A stretch of 64,000 bases of DNA from positions 22,567 to 86,566 of the forward strand of contig JAZQQG010000046.1 in the NCBI GenBank assembly GCA_045628945.1. The letters are read 5' to 3'. This document shows positions 10,115 through 18,844 of the stretch, piece by piece. The DNA is from RGIG4034 sp045628945 (lineage in GTDB: Bacteria > Bacillota > Clostridia > Lachnospirales > Lachnospiraceae). A program made the translations under genes and the position numbers. Numbering within the stretch: position 1 is the first letter of the stretch; the number at the start of each line of letters is the position of its first letter. The notes beneath the pieces were generated by a model. The model was not told where the DNA came from. It did no database searches and saw nothing but the letters and a program-made list of their open reading frames with translations.

Positions 10115-10354
10115 CTAAATTCTGCTTAAAATAATATCAACCATCTCACCTACATTTTTCATGGTGTTCACTTCTCCCATGTTAAACTTTATGCCGAAAC
10201 ATTTCTCGATTGCAACGACAAGATTGATATGTTCAAGACTATCCCAGTCTTCGATATCATTGGAAGTTGTCTCATCGGATACACAAATATCCTCGTCATC
10301 AAATACTTCTCGAAACACTTCATTTAACTTAACATACAATTCTTCTCTACTCAT
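10115..10354 (-). CDS. acyl carrier protein
   Basis: 79 residues from the ATG at 10354, chosen because GGAG lies 5 nt upstream; a longer start at 10372 is possible but lies further inside the preceding gene. The phosphopantetheine site is DWDSLEH, with Ser39 in this numbering. It is small and acidic, as expected of a carrier protein that holds an acyl thioester. The start overlaps the end of the FkbH-like gene by 8 nt and the MBOAT gene starts 11 nt after its stop. It is probably the dedicated carrier loaded by the FkbH-like protein and unloaded by the MBOAT, rather than the housekeeping fatty-acid ACP. Confidence 0.92.
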   Translation of the reverse strand: MSREELYVKLNEVFREVFDDEDICVSDETTSNDIEDWDSLEHINLVVAIEKCFGIKFNMGEVNTMKNVGEMVDIILSRI

Positions 10355-12137
10355 TTGACTCCTCATTTCCAATTACATCGTTTTTGTTCACGTATTTTAC
10401 TGGAATGGTGTATTCCCATTCCCGATTACCATTCTCATCTTCACGAACCAACGCAAAACCCTGATCCAAATAAAAGTCTCGCACCATACCGTTTTTCGCA
10501 GTCGGATAATAGTAACCAATGATTTTGTCGATTCCATTTTTCTTACACGCTTGAACCAATGCATCCATCATCGCGTATTCCATATTGCGTTTCAACACGC
10601 GACAACTCATAAGCCATAACTCAACATGACAACATGCTCCGTCTTTTCGTCCTATCACAACCGAAACCAATCCATTATCACCAAACTTATCCGACAAGCG
10701 CCCGCTCAAAGTGATATACTGTGGATTTTCAGCAATTGCCTCGATTTCTGCTTGCGTATAGCGCTTCGTTGTAAGATTAAACTGATTGCTCTTATTTGTC
10801 AGCTGTGCAATGCGCGACATATAGAGTTCCTTAAACGGTTCTATCACGCCCTTCATCTGCAGTGATAACAGATAATCACGATAGTCCGTAAAACTCGCTT
10901 CCAGTCTAGCTCTTTCCGCATTATCCTTGTACATCTTATTTCGGCCCAGATCGTCTGCAGAGAGATTCGTTACCTCAAAGAAACCGCTTCTGTCAATTGT
11001 TTGAATATAATTTTGAGGAGCATCCAGATACGGAGCTCTAACACCCGGAAGCTGTGCAACAACAATCTCACGTTCCGCAGGATTGTCGTCCAAAAAGACC
11101 AAACTCTCCGGTAATAAACTAAGTTCCCTTGCAATTGCAGCAAAATTACGATCCTTAGGTTCCCAATTTGCTTTTATTACAACAAAATCATCCGGCTTTA
11201 ATACTCCATCCGGATGATTTAATCCGGCTATTGCATTCTCCTCTTCATTTTTCGAATCAATATTTAATACGATTCCCAGATCCTTATGCGCCTTAATATA
11301 CTGCTGGATTTCAGTATAAACCTGCCCTTCAGACTCTTCCGGTCCGATTGCAAGATTATTTACTCCGTCGTCTCCAACGATTCCACCCCATAACGTATTA
11401 TCCAGATCACAGACAAATCCCTTTTTGTTTTTACCAAAAATAGACTTGATTATATTTGAAATATTAAACGACAGATACGGAATTGCAGACACATTCAACG
11501 CATATTTATACATATGCCAGTAGAAAGGTTCCTGCCATTTCTTTAAGCCATAATCTGCAGAAATATAATTAATATCACAAATATAGAAGTTATTATGCGT
11601 CTGCGCATAACGATAAAATTCTTGATTGATTCTACTTAGAAAATTCGTCGCACCATGAATATCACTCGCATCTCGATTCCCTAACAGGCGATAGAATGGC
11701 ATCTCAAAATTATTCTGAACAATTGGGCAACGATAGGTCTGTGACAGGCGGTTCCACATCGCCACAAATCGGTCCACTTCCGCATGAAGTAGATTCTCTA
11801 TCACATCCTCGCTATCCTGAATTGTCGGATAGGTTGTAATATTACGATTGGTTGTATGTACATAAATAATATCCGGTGCAAAGTCTTCTAACTCTGGATT
11901 CGGAAACATTGCATCTTGATAATAACGATTATACTCAGACTCGTAGAATGACGGTTTGATTCCATAATCTAAGAGAAACAATTCCAAAATTTGTTTAATG
12001 TTACTGGTTGTTGATCCTCCCAAAATAGCAATCTTTTTCTCAATGAAAGAAGAACCACTTTCCAATAATACTCTTCTAATTTTCTTTTTATTAGCCAAAA
12101 TGTAATCTGCATCAAATGGATACTGTAATTCTTTCAC
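10347..12137 (-). CDS. FkbH-like HAD-IIIC protein
   Basis: 596 residues. The N-terminal 230 residues have an SGNH-like flavour, followed by a HAD-type phosphatase motif FVCDLDNTLWGGIVGDDG near residue 244 (nucleophile Asp). A C-terminal GNAT-like segment runs about 430-570. This is the architecture of FkbH-type proteins, which in polyketide pathways take a glyceryl group from 1,3-bisphosphoglycerate and load it on an acyl carrier protein. An ACP gene follows directly. It overlaps the SDR gene by 4 nt (ATGA) and the ACP by 8 nt. The call to family is strong; that the loaded unit is glyceryl-derived is inference. Confidence 0.85.
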   Translation of the reverse strand: MKELQYPFDADYILANKKKIRRVLLESGSSFIEKKIAILGGSTTSNIKQILELFLLDYGIKPSFYESEYNRYYQDAMFPNPELEDFAPDIIYVHTTNRNITTYPTIQDSEDVIENLLHAEVDRFVAMWNRLSQTYRCPIVQNNFEMPFYRLLGNRDASDIHGATNFLSRINQEFYRYAQTHNNFYICDINYISADYGLKKWQEPFYWHMYKYALNVSAIPYLSFNISNIIKSIFGKNKKGFVCDLDNTLWGGIVGDDGVNNLAIGPEESEGQVYTEIQQYIKAHKDLGIVLNIDSKNEEENAIAGLNHPDGVLKPDDFVVIKANWEPKDRNFAAIARELSLLPESLVFLDDNPAEREIVVAQLPGVRAPYLDAPQNYIQTIDRSGFFEVTNLSADDLGRNKMYKDNAERARLEASFTDYRDYLLSLQMKGVIEPFKELYMSRIAQLTNKSNQFNLTTKRYTQAEIEAIAENPQYITLSGRLSDKFGDNGLVSVVIGRKDGACCHVELWLMSCRVLKRNMEYAMMDALVQACKKNGIDKIIGYYYPTAKNGMVRDFYLDQGFALVREDENGNREWEYTIPVKYVNKNDVIGNEESNE

Positions 12138-12862
12138 TCTTTGACCTCATGTTTAACTACAATATTCTGTCCTGTGAATTCATTTGCATCTTCAATCAAC
12201 GGAAGAAGAGCTTCAACGGTCTCCTCAACAGAGAGGTTCACCCCTCCCGGCTGTTTTGCCGCATTTTGTTCAATAATAAGGCTCGGAATCTCCGAGAGAA
12301 ACTTCGTTTCCATCATTTCCGGGGATATTCCATTAACTGTAATCCCTTTCTCAGCATATTCTACAGCCACCGCTTTCATTAGTCCCAAAAGAGCATACTT
12401 GACTGTTACATAGGAAGATTGATATTTAGGCGGTATTCCATCTGTATATGCCGTTAGCATCAACACCACTTTTCCAAAATGTTTCTTAGTCATTTGTGGA
12501 ATAATATATTCAAGCAACAGCGTTGCCGATCTGACTGAAATGTTCCATCCTAAATCATAATTTGACCAAACATCTTTATGAAACTGCAAATTGTATGCCT
12601 TTGGAGCGGGCAAGTGTACAAAGTGTGTCGGAACCAACTCTCTCTCTTTCAACATCTGAATAAATCTCTCTGTCTCCATCAAAGAGGAAAAGTCCGCCTG
12701 AATCGAAATAACATTGCGATATTGTGAAATCAATGCATCCCACTCAGGATCCGGTGTTCTGTATTGAAGAATAATGGTTCCGAATTTCGCCGCCACCCTC
12801 TTTAATAAGCACTTACCAATATCAGAAGATGCTCCGGTTATTAGAAGTGTTCTATTATCCAT
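12134..12862 (-). CDS. SDR family oxidoreductase
   Basis: 242 residues with the classical short-chain dehydrogenase layout: nucleotide-binding TGASSDIG at 9-16 and a catalytic Tyr-x-x-x-Lys in SYVTVKYALL. The second glycine of the usual TGxxxGxG pattern is replaced by Asp, a common variation. FabG-like members reduce 3-ketoacyl groups on ACP. Lying between a MaoC-like protein and an FkbH-like protein, it probably tailors the acyl group before transfer. It starts 10 nt after the MaoC-like gene and overlaps the FkbH-like gene by 4 nt. The exact substrate cannot be read from the sequence. Confidence 0.85.
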   Translation of the reverse strand: MDNRTLLITGASSDIGKCLLKRVAAKFGTIILQYRTPDPEWDALISQYRNVISIQADFSSLMETERFIQMLKERELVPTHFVHLPAPKAYNLQFHKDVWSNYDLGWNISVRSATLLLEYIIPQMTKKHFGKVVLMLTAYTDGIPPKYQSSYVTVKYALLGLMKAVAVEYAEKGITVNGISPEMMETKFLSEIPSLIIEQNAAKQPGGVNLSVEETVEALLPLIEDANEFTGQNIVVKHEVKE

Positions 12863-12872
12863 TTACAATCTC

Positions 12873-13289
12873 CTATTCAAGAAATCCGGTCGTCAACAAT
12901 CCGCGTAAAACTTTTTTCCCTAATTGATTATGGATTTCTACCTTCACGACCATCTGCTTTACTGACTCGTGTAATTCTTTTACAGTTCCAACAACCGTGA
13001 GACAATCTCCCACGTAAACCGGGGAGACAAACTTAGTCTCTACTTGCTGAATAATACAGTATTTGCCAGGCAAATATACCCCGCCCAGTTGTGAAATCAA
13101 CGAGGCCGTAAGCATCCCATATACCACCTTGCCGCTAAAACCATAATTTCTTGCAAAATTCTCATCGGTATGAAGCAGATTCGTATCTCCTGATAATTCA
13201 CAAAAGCTCTTCATTTTATCTTCTGTGATAGCAACAGTAAACTGTTCCGTCTTCCCAATTTGCAATTGTTCGAAGGTGTATTCATTCAT
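12873..13289 (-). CDS. MaoC-like hot-dog dehydratase
   Basis: 138 residues from the ATG at 13289. An in-frame ATG at 13304 also exists, but GGGGAA lies just before the downstream ATG and a candidate promoter would leave the upstream one almost leaderless, so the downstream start is preferred. The sequence fits the MaoC/R-hydratase fold: FCELSGDTNLLHTDENFARN with the catalytic Asp/His pair, then GMLTASLIS. Such proteins hydrate or dehydrate acyl thioesters. First gene of the acyl cassette; with the SDR it could form a two-step beta-processing pair working on acyl-ACP. Confidence 0.85.
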   Translation of the reverse strand: MNEYTFEQLQIGKTEQFTVAITEDKMKSFCELSGDTNLLHTDENFARNYGFSGKVVYGMLTASLISQLGGVYLPGKYCIIQQVETKFVSPVYVGDCLTVVGTVKELHESVKQMVVKVEIHNQLGKKVLRGLLTTGFLE

Positions 13290-13315
13290 CGCATATTTCC
13301 CCATAATTAGTTGTA

Positions 13316-13344
13316 ATTATATCAAAAAAAGCCAACAATATCCA
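13316..13344 (-). promoter_or_regulatory. candidate promoter of the acyl cassette
   Basis: On the minus strand TATAAT (13316-13321) is preceded by TGGATA (13339-13344) with a 17-nt spacer. It is placed to start transcription near 13309, immediately before the MaoC-like gene. The -35 box is a 4 of 6 match, so confidence is moderate. Confidence 0.5.
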
Positions 13345-13387
13345 TAGATTATTCCAACAAAACTCTACATTCCTTCCTTGAATAGAC

Positions 13388-13420
13388 AAAAAGGCCACCC
13401 ACATAACATGGGTGACCTTT
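13388..13420 (-). terminator. intrinsic terminator of glgC-glgD
   Basis: Minus-strand hairpin of 12 bp (one G-U) with a 7-nt loop, followed by five T. It lies 19 nt after the glgD stop and separates the glycogen genes from the acyl cassette. Confidence 0.85.
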
Positions 13421-13438
13421 ATAACCTTTTGATAATCC

Positions 13439-14557
13439 TTACAGAATGTAACGATCTGCGTCGTTGGCCAGGATACGGATACCATCTTCGCCCTTCAGCA
13501 CAGCGCCGGCATCAATCGTAGAATGGCTCTCGATAATGCAGTTCTCGATTACCGCATTGTCGTTAATGTAGACATCGTTCAGGATGATACTGTTCTTAAT
13601 GGTTACATTGTTGCCAACGTATACTTTTTTGAACAGAACCGAACCCTCAACCGAACCGTTTACGATGGAACCGCTGGCTACCAGAGAGTTGCGAACCTTC
13701 GAGCCGACATTGTACTTGGCAGGAGGAAGGTCATCCACCTTGGAGTAAATATCGGGATACTGATGGAAGAAGTAGTCGCGAATCTCAGGCTTTAAGAAGT
13801 CCATATTGGTCTCGAAGTAATCCTCTGCGGACGCAATATTGCGCCAGTAGTCGGTAATCTTATAACCATTGATCTGCTTAACATCCTTGTAACGAATCAG
13901 GATGTCTTTTACGAAATCATAGCGGTCTTCCTTGGCACTCTCCTCAATCAATTCGATGAGCTGACGACGACGAATGACATAGATACCGCAGGAAATCGTG
14001 TTATGCTTGGCAGCAATGGGCTTCTCCTCGAATTCAACGATACGACCGGCATCGTCCAACTTTAAGGTGCCGTAACGCTTCACATCAAAGTTCTCATCCA
14101 CATCGCGGCATACAACGGTAACGTCTGCCTTCTTCTCGATGTGATCCTCCAGAAGCTTGTTGTAATCCATCTTATATACGCAGTCACCGGAAGCGATGAT
14201 TACATAGGGCTCATGACTCTCCTTTAAGAAAGATAAGTTCTGATAGATGGCATCTGCGGTTCCGCGATACCAGTTGCTGTTCTCGCTGGTAACGGCGGGA
14301 GTGAATACGAATAATCCACCCTGCTTACGTCCGAAATCCCACCACTTGGAGGAACTTAAATGCTCCGTTAAGCTGCGGGCATTATACTGGGTAAATACGG
14401 CAACCTTCTGCACATGCGAGTTGCTCATATTGCTCAGGGCAAAATCAATACTGCGGTAACTTCCGGCGATAGGCATTGCGGAGATCGCACGCTTAGCGGA
14501 CAGTTCACGCATTCTGTGGTTATTACCACCTGCAAGAATAATACCGATTGCTCTCAT
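13439..14557 (-). CDS. glgD: glucose-1-phosphate adenylyltransferase subunit GlgD
   Basis: 372 residues, a nucleotidyltransferase domain followed by a left-handed beta-helix tail with hexapeptide repeats. It resembles GlgC but is shorter and degenerate in the N-terminal nucleotide loop (LAGGNNHRMREL instead of the GxGxRL pattern), as is usual for GlgD, which works as a non-catalytic or regulatory partner of GlgC in Firmicutes. Its ATG overlaps the glgC stop by one base. The pair makes ADP-glucose for glycogen synthesis. An intrinsic terminator follows. Confidence 0.95.
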   Translation of the reverse strand: MRAIGIILAGGNNHRMRELSAKRAISAMPIAGSYRSIDFALSNMSNSHVQKVAVFTQYNARSLTEHLSSSKWWDFGRKQGGLFVFTPAVTSENSNWYRGTADAIYQNLSFLKESHEPYVIIASGDCVYKMDYNKLLEDHIEKKADVTVVCRDVDENFDVKRYGTLKLDDAGRIVEFEEKPIAAKHNTISCGIYVIRRRQLIELIEESAKEDRYDFVKDILIRYKDVKQINGYKITDYWRNIASAEDYFETNMDFLKPEIRDYFFHQYPDIYSKVDDLPPAKYNVGSKVRNSLVASGSIVNGSVEGSVLFKKVYVGNNVTIKNSIILNDVYINDNAVIENCIIESHSTIDAGAVLKGEDGIRILANDADRYIL

Positions 14558-15837
14558 TACTGATCCCCTCCCTTGATAATAGATTTACCGCTGGCAAGCC
14601 AGTTATTGGGATAATCCTCGGGAGTCGTCTCGCCAAAGATTACGGTATTCTTACCGACTGCTACATTGTCGGGGATAATCGACTTCTCACCGATACATAC
14701 AAGGCCGTCGGTGTAGATTCTGGAGTCATATTCACTGACAGCTTCCTCACCGGTACCGATGTTACAGTTCTTACCAACCACTACGTTCTCGGCGATAATA
14801 GCCTTATTCAGAACCGTTCCCGCACCGATTACGGTGTTGTTCATAATAATGGAGTCACGAACAACAGCGCCCTTTTCGATGGTAACATTGCATCCGATAA
14901 CGGAGCTGTATACCTCACCGTAGATGGAACTTGCCTCACCGATAATACACTTCTCAACGGTGCTGTCCGCAGAAATGTACTGAGGAGGAAGTGCATCGGA
15001 TTTCGTGTAGATCTTCCAATATTCCTCGTATAAGTTGAACTCGGGAACGATATCGATTAACTCCATATTCGCTTCCCAGTAAGAATGTAAGGTTCCTACA
15101 TCCTTCCAGTATCCGTTGAATTCGTATGCATACAAAGCACATCCGTTGTCCTTGCAGTAAGGGATGATATGCTTACCAAAATCCAGATTCGGCTGCTCTG
15201 CCATTGCACGGAGGGAATCTCTTAACGTCTTCCAGTTGAAGATATAGATACCCATACTTGCAAGGTTGCCGTGAGGATTCTCCGGCTTCTCTTCAAATTC
15301 TACAATCTGACGCTTCTCGTCAGTAATAACGATACCGAAACGCTTTGCCTCTTCAATCGGAACAGGCATCGCTGCAATGGTAACGTCCGCTTTGTTCTGC
15401 TTATGGAAATCCAGCATTACCTCATAGTCCATCTTGTAGATGTGGTCACCGGACAGAATCAGGACATAATCCGGATTAAAGCTGTCCATATAATCAATAT
15501 TCTGGTAGATTGCATTCGCAGTACCGGTATACCAGTCCGTGTTCTCAATCTTCTCGTAAGGAGGCAATACGGTTACACCACCTACGTTACGGTCAAGATC
15601 CCAAGGAATACCGATTCCGATATGTGTATTTAACTTCAGAGGCTGATACTGGGTCAGAACACCGACGGTATCCACTCCGGAGTTGATACAGTTACTTAAG
15701 GGGAAATCAATAATACGATATTTTCCACCAAAAGATACTGCCGGCTTCGCCATCTTCGAAGTCAGGACGCCTAATCTGCTGCCTTGTCCACCGGCAAGAA
15801 GCATGGCGATCATCTCTTTCTTAATCATTCTATTCAC
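14557..15837 (-). CDS. glgC: glucose-1-phosphate adenylyltransferase GlgC
   Basis: 426 residues. The catalytic N-terminal loop LAGGQGSRLGVLT, the KPAVSFGGKYRIIDF stretch, the sugar-binding EEKPENPHG region and the C-terminal beta-helix are all present. It forms ADP-glucose from glucose-1-phosphate and ATP, the committed step of glycogen synthesis. It is the first gene of the two-gene glgC-glgD operon, coupled by a one-base stop/start overlap, and has its own promoter in the divergent spacer shared with murC. Glycogen synthase and branching enzyme are not in this window. Confidence 0.97.
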   Translation of the reverse strand: MNRMIKKEMIAMLLAGGQGSRLGVLTSKMAKPAVSFGGKYRIIDFPLSNCINSGVDTVGVLTQYQPLKLNTHIGIGIPWDLDRNVGGVTVLPPYEKIENTDWYTGTANAIYQNIDYMDSFNPDYVLILSGDHIYKMDYEVMLDFHKQNKADVTIAAMPVPIEEAKRFGIVITDEKRQIVEFEEKPENPHGNLASMGIYIFNWKTLRDSLRAMAEQPNLDFGKHIIPYCKDNGCALYAYEFNGYWKDVGTLHSYWEANMELIDIVPEFNLYEEYWKIYTKSDALPPQYISADSTVEKCIIGEASSIYGEVYSSVIGCNVTIEKGAVVRDSIIMNNTVIGAGTVLNKAIIAENVVVGKNCNIGTGEEAVSEYDSRIYTDGLVCIGEKSIIPDNVAVGKNTVIFGETTPEDYPNNWLASGKSIIKGGDQ

Positions 15838-15892
15838 TCCCTTTTTTGTCTTTCATCATACACTCGCCCATAACAGAGTATACTGTTCAGTA

Positions 15893-15921
15893 ATTATAAC
15901 ACATCACTGTGCGAAAGTGAA
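15893..15921 (-). promoter_or_regulatory. promoter of glgC
   Basis: Minus-strand TATAAT at 15893-15898 with TTCACT at 15916-15921, 17-nt spacing. It lies 56 nt before the glgC ATG in the divergent spacer with murC. Confidence 0.65.
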
Positions 15922-16031
15922 TATTTTTACAAAAAAGAATCGAATTTTCGTAATTTTTTGTTAATATTTCACACAGCGCTTTTTCGGAAGATTCCGTCCC
16001 GAAAAGTGTTCCTTTTTACCTTATAAAAGAG

Positions 16032-16037
16032 TATAAT
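16032..16037 (+). promoter_or_regulatory. -10 element of murC
   Basis: A perfect TATAAT 56 nt before the murC ATG. No convincing -35 is seen at 16-18 nt upstream. Confidence 0.5.
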
Positions 16038-16092
16038 ATTTCCTGGTTGTTCTTCGACCGCATTCTATGTCATATTTCAAAAGGATAATACC

Positions 16093-17472
16093 ATGTTCCG
16101 AATTGATTTCAATACACCTATCCATGTTCATTTCATCGGTATCGGCGGTATCAGTATGAGCGGTCTGGCGGAGATTCTGCTGGACAAGGGCTTTACCGTA
16201 TCGGGCTCGGATGCCCATGCCTCCGAACTGACCGATGAATTAGAAGCCAAGGGTGCTCTTTTTAACGAGGGGCAGCGTGCTTCCAATATTACGGATGACA
16301 TCGACCTTGTTGTCTATACCGCAGCCATTCGGGCCAATAACCCCGAATATGCGGAGGTCGTGAAGCGCGGACTTCCCATGCTGACCCGTGCCGAGTTGTT
16401 AGGGCAGTTAATGCAGAACTACGCGATGCCGATTGCCGTCAGCGGTACCCACGGCAAGACGACCACCACATCGATGCTCTCCGAGATTCTCTTAGCGGAA
16501 CAGGTCGACCCTACCCTGTCCATCGGCGGAATTCTGAAGTCCATCAAGGGCAACATCCGCATCGGACATTCCCAATACTTTGTTACCGAAGCCTGCGAGT
16601 ATACCAACAGCTTCTTAAGCTTCTATCCCCGCATGGCTCTGATTCTGAATATCGAGGAGGATCATCTGGATTTCTTCAAGAATCTGGAGGACATCCGTGC
16701 TTCTTTCCGCAGATTCGCAGACTTATTACCGGCTGACGGTACCTTAATCATCAACCATGAGCTGGAACGCCTGCCGGAATTCCTTGAGGGCCTTGGCTGC
16801 AAGGTGGTCACCTTCGGTTGTACGGAAGGCTCCGATTATCGCATCGGAGAAGTAACCTTCGATGAGATGGGTTGCGGACAGTTCACTCTTACCATGCCGA
16901 ACGACCGTAGCATCCGTCTGGCCCTGAAGACTCCCGGTATTCACAACTGTATGAATGCCGCAGCCGCTGCTGCCACTGCGGATTTACTCGGTGTTTCCTC
17001 GGAAAATATCATTCGTGCACTGAATGATTTTACCGGTGCCGATCGTCGTTTTGAATACAAAGGCAAAATCGGTGAGGTTACCATCGTGGATGATTACGCA
17101 CATCATCCGACGGAGATCACTTCCGCTCTGACTGCCGCACAGAAGATTCGTCACAACACGCTGTGGACGGTATTCCAGCCCCATACCTATACCCGTACCA
17201 AAGCGCTCTTCGGCGATTTCGTGGAAGCACTTTCCCTGTCGGATAAGGTTGTTATGGCACCCATCTATCCGGCCCGCGAAACCGACACCCTCGGAATGGA
17301 TTCGAAGCTCATCGCCGATGCCCTGGAAGCCAAGGGTGTAACCGCTTATTCTTTTCCGACCTTCGATGAGATTGAGAACTTCCTGCTCTTAAATTGTGTG
17401 CCCGGCGACATGATTATCACCATGGGCGCAGGCGATGTGGTTCGCATCGGAGAAAAATTACTTGGAAAATAA
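16093..17472 (+). CDS. murC: UDP-N-acetylmuramate--L-alanine ligase
   Basis: 459 residues, standard size for MurC, the cytoplasmic ligase adding L-Ala to UDP-MurNAc in peptidoglycan synthesis. The N-terminal domain has IGIGGISMSGLAEIL (UDP binding), the central domain has the ATP loop SGTHGKTTTT near residue 120, and the C-terminal ligase domain has VDDYAHHPTEI. It is transcribed divergently from glgC. It is followed by a spacer full of DnaA-box-like motifs before the dnaD-like gene. Confidence 0.98.
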   Translation: MFRIDFNTPIHVHFIGIGGISMSGLAEILLDKGFTVSGSDAHASELTDELEAKGALFNEGQRASNITDDIDLVVYTAAIRANNPEYAEVVKRGLPMLTRAELLGQLMQNYAMPIAVSGTHGKTTTTSMLSEILLAEQVDPTLSIGGILKSIKGNIRIGHSQYFVTEACEYTNSFLSFYPRMALILNIEEDHLDFFKNLEDIRASFRRFADLLPADGTLIINHELERLPEFLEGLGCKVVTFGCTEGSDYRIGEVTFDEMGCGQFTLTMPNDRSIRLALKTPGIHNCMNAAAAAATADLLGVSSENIIRALNDFTGADRRFEYKGKIGEVTIVDDYAHHPTEITSALTAAQKIRHNTLWTVFQPHTYTRTKALFGDFVEALSLSDKVVMAPIYPARETDTLGMDSKLIADALEAKGVTAYSFPTFDEIENFLLLNCVPGDMIITMGAGDVVRIGEKLLGK

Positions 17473-17473
17473 G

Positions 17474-17621
17474 TTATCCACATTCTCATTTTGCAATATC
17501 CACGATGGGAATGTGGATTTTTCATTCCGATAGCGGATGAGCAAAGTGCCGTCTTTTCGGCACTTCTGCCCCTTGTAAAAAAGGACGTGCGAAGATATCC
17601 ACCTAATCCACATTATCCACA
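17474..17621 (+). promoter_or_regulatory. cluster of DnaA-box-like sites
   Basis: Two perfect TTATCCACA boxes (17474-17482 and 17613-17621). The second ends a contiguous triple of 9-mers: ATATCCACC at 17595, TAATCCACA at 17604 and TTATCCACA at 17613. Further near matches are ATATCCACG at 17496 and, on the opposite strand, AAATCCACA at 17512-17520. They lie between murC and the dnaD promoter, so DnaA may regulate the replication-loader genes here, or titrate at this site. Confidence 0.7.
17476..17523 (+). terminator. probable terminator of murC
   Basis: Inverted repeat ATCCACATTC (17476-17485) / GAATGTGGAT (17509-17518) followed by a T run. The arms coincide with two inverted DnaA-like boxes. 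The 23-nt loop makes it weaker than a textbook terminator. A second hairpin (AAGTGCCG/CGGCACTT, 17544-17565) lacks a T run. Confidence 0.45.
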
Positions 17622-17666
17622 TTGAAATGCGGACTTTTTACCGTCAAAATGTGAATTACTTTGTTG

Positions 17667-17695
17667 TATACAGAGGGGTTTTCGGGTGCTATAAT
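17667..17695 (+). promoter_or_regulatory. promoter of the dnaD-like gene
   Basis: TATAAT at 17690-17695 with an upstream TG (extended -10) and TATACA at 17667-17672, 17-nt spacing. It lies 33 nt before the chosen ATG and about 45 nt after the triple DnaA-like boxes. Confidence 0.6.
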
Positions 17696-17728
17696 CACAA
17701 ATGCCTAAAAGGGGGTATTTGTGTAATT

Positions 17729-18829
17729 ATGAGTTCTCTTCGTTTATCCAAGAATACAAAATCGACGACAACGGTGATTCATAACACCTTCATCGATGAA
17801 TATATGACGGATGCCAATGATGCGCAGCTGAAGGTCTATCTGTACCTGACGCGCGTCATCAATGCGAATCAGGCTGTCAGTGTGCCTGAAATTGCCGACC
17901 GTTTCAACCATACCGAGCGTGATGTCATGCGTTCCCTGAAGTATTGGGAGAAGAAGGGTCTGATGGCATTGGATTATGACGACAACAAGAATCTGGTAGG
18001 CGTCGAGCTGATTGACCCGTCTACCGTAAATCTGCTCGCTACCGGTGCGTCTGTACTTCCCGCTGCCAAGCGTGAGGTTGCTGCCGCTGCCGTATCCGAT
18101 TCCACGCCGACCTATACGGTTCCCGCTGTTCCCGCGAAGCCTTCCTATTCCGCTGAGGATCTGAAGTCCTTCCGTGAGAATCCCGAGACCGGTGAGATTC
18201 TCTTCGTTACCGAGCAGTACCTGAAGAAACCTCTTACGGTTGCCGACGTAAAGTCCATTATGTACATGAACCGCGAGCTTCATTTCAATGCGGATCTGAT
18301 TGATTACCTGATTCAGTACTGCGTAAGCCATGACAAAAAAGAACTTCGCGACATCGTCAAGATTGCTGCGACCTGGATGGAGGCCGGCATTAAGAATACG
18401 AAGGATGCCAAGAAGTACGCTTCTGCCGCAGACGAGAACTATGGCAAGATCATGAAAGCATTGGGAAGAGATTCCTATCCCACGACCTACGAACTGGATT
18501 TCATTCGCCGTTGGACCAAAGAATACGGCTTCGGCGAGGAGATGATTGTAGAGGCCTGCAATCGTGCTTCTCTCTCCACCGGAGTTCATCGTTTTGAATA
18601 CACCGACGGAATTCTGCACAACTGGCTTACCGCCGGCGTTCGCACTCCGGATGCCATTGCAAAGGCCGAAAGTGCCTTCCGTCCCCGTAAAAATGCAAGC
18701 AACGGTTCTGCCGCCTCCGGTACTTCCGCTGCAGGTTCCGGACATAAGGGAAGCACTTCCTCTTTTACCGGATTCCATCAGAACGACTATGATTTCAGCA
18801 AATTAGAGGAAGAGATCCTCTGCAACTAA
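17729..18829 (+). CDS. DnaD-domain replication initiation protein
   Basis: 366 residues from the ATG at 17729. The frame is open upstream to 17627, but that part lies before the promoter and is not protein-like. The N-terminal winged-helix part (about 20-100) resembles DnaD/DnaB of Firmicutes. A low-complexity Ala/Pro-rich linker follows, then a C-terminal DnaD domain (about 215-315) with the signature YTDGILHNW. Such proteins remodel origin DNA and recruit the helicase loader. The tail is Ser/Gly-rich. The helicase loader gene follows after 15 nt, as in many clostridia. A GGGGG run lies 13 nt before the ATG, a longer spacing than usual. Confidence 0.9.
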   Translation: MSSLRLSKNTKSTTTVIHNTFIDEYMTDANDAQLKVYLYLTRVINANQAVSVPEIADRFNHTERDVMRSLKYWEKKGLMALDYDDNKNLVGVELIDPSTVNLLATGASVLPAAKREVAAAAVSDSTPTYTVPAVPAKPSYSAEDLKSFRENPETGEILFVTEQYLKKPLTVADVKSIMYMNRELHFNADLIDYLIQYCVSHDKKELRDIVKIAATWMEAGIKNTKDAKKYASAADENYGKIMKALGRDSYPTTYELDFIRRWTKEYGFGEEMIVEACNRASLSTGVHRFEYTDGILHNWLTAGVRTPDAIAKAESAFRPRKNASNGSAASGTSAAGSGHKGSTSSFTGFHQNDYDFSKLEEEILCN

Positions 18830-18844
18830 CAACAGGAGATTCCC

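Noticed and set aside
17474..17621. Chromosomal origin of replication at the DnaA-box cluster
   Set aside because: No dnaA, dnaN or rpmH nearby and no AT-rich unwinding region, so a regulatory role is preferred.
17744..18778. Long open frame opposite the dnaD-like gene
   Set aside because: No ribosome binding site or protein-like motifs; it is the antisense shadow of a well-supported DnaD-domain protein with biased codon use.
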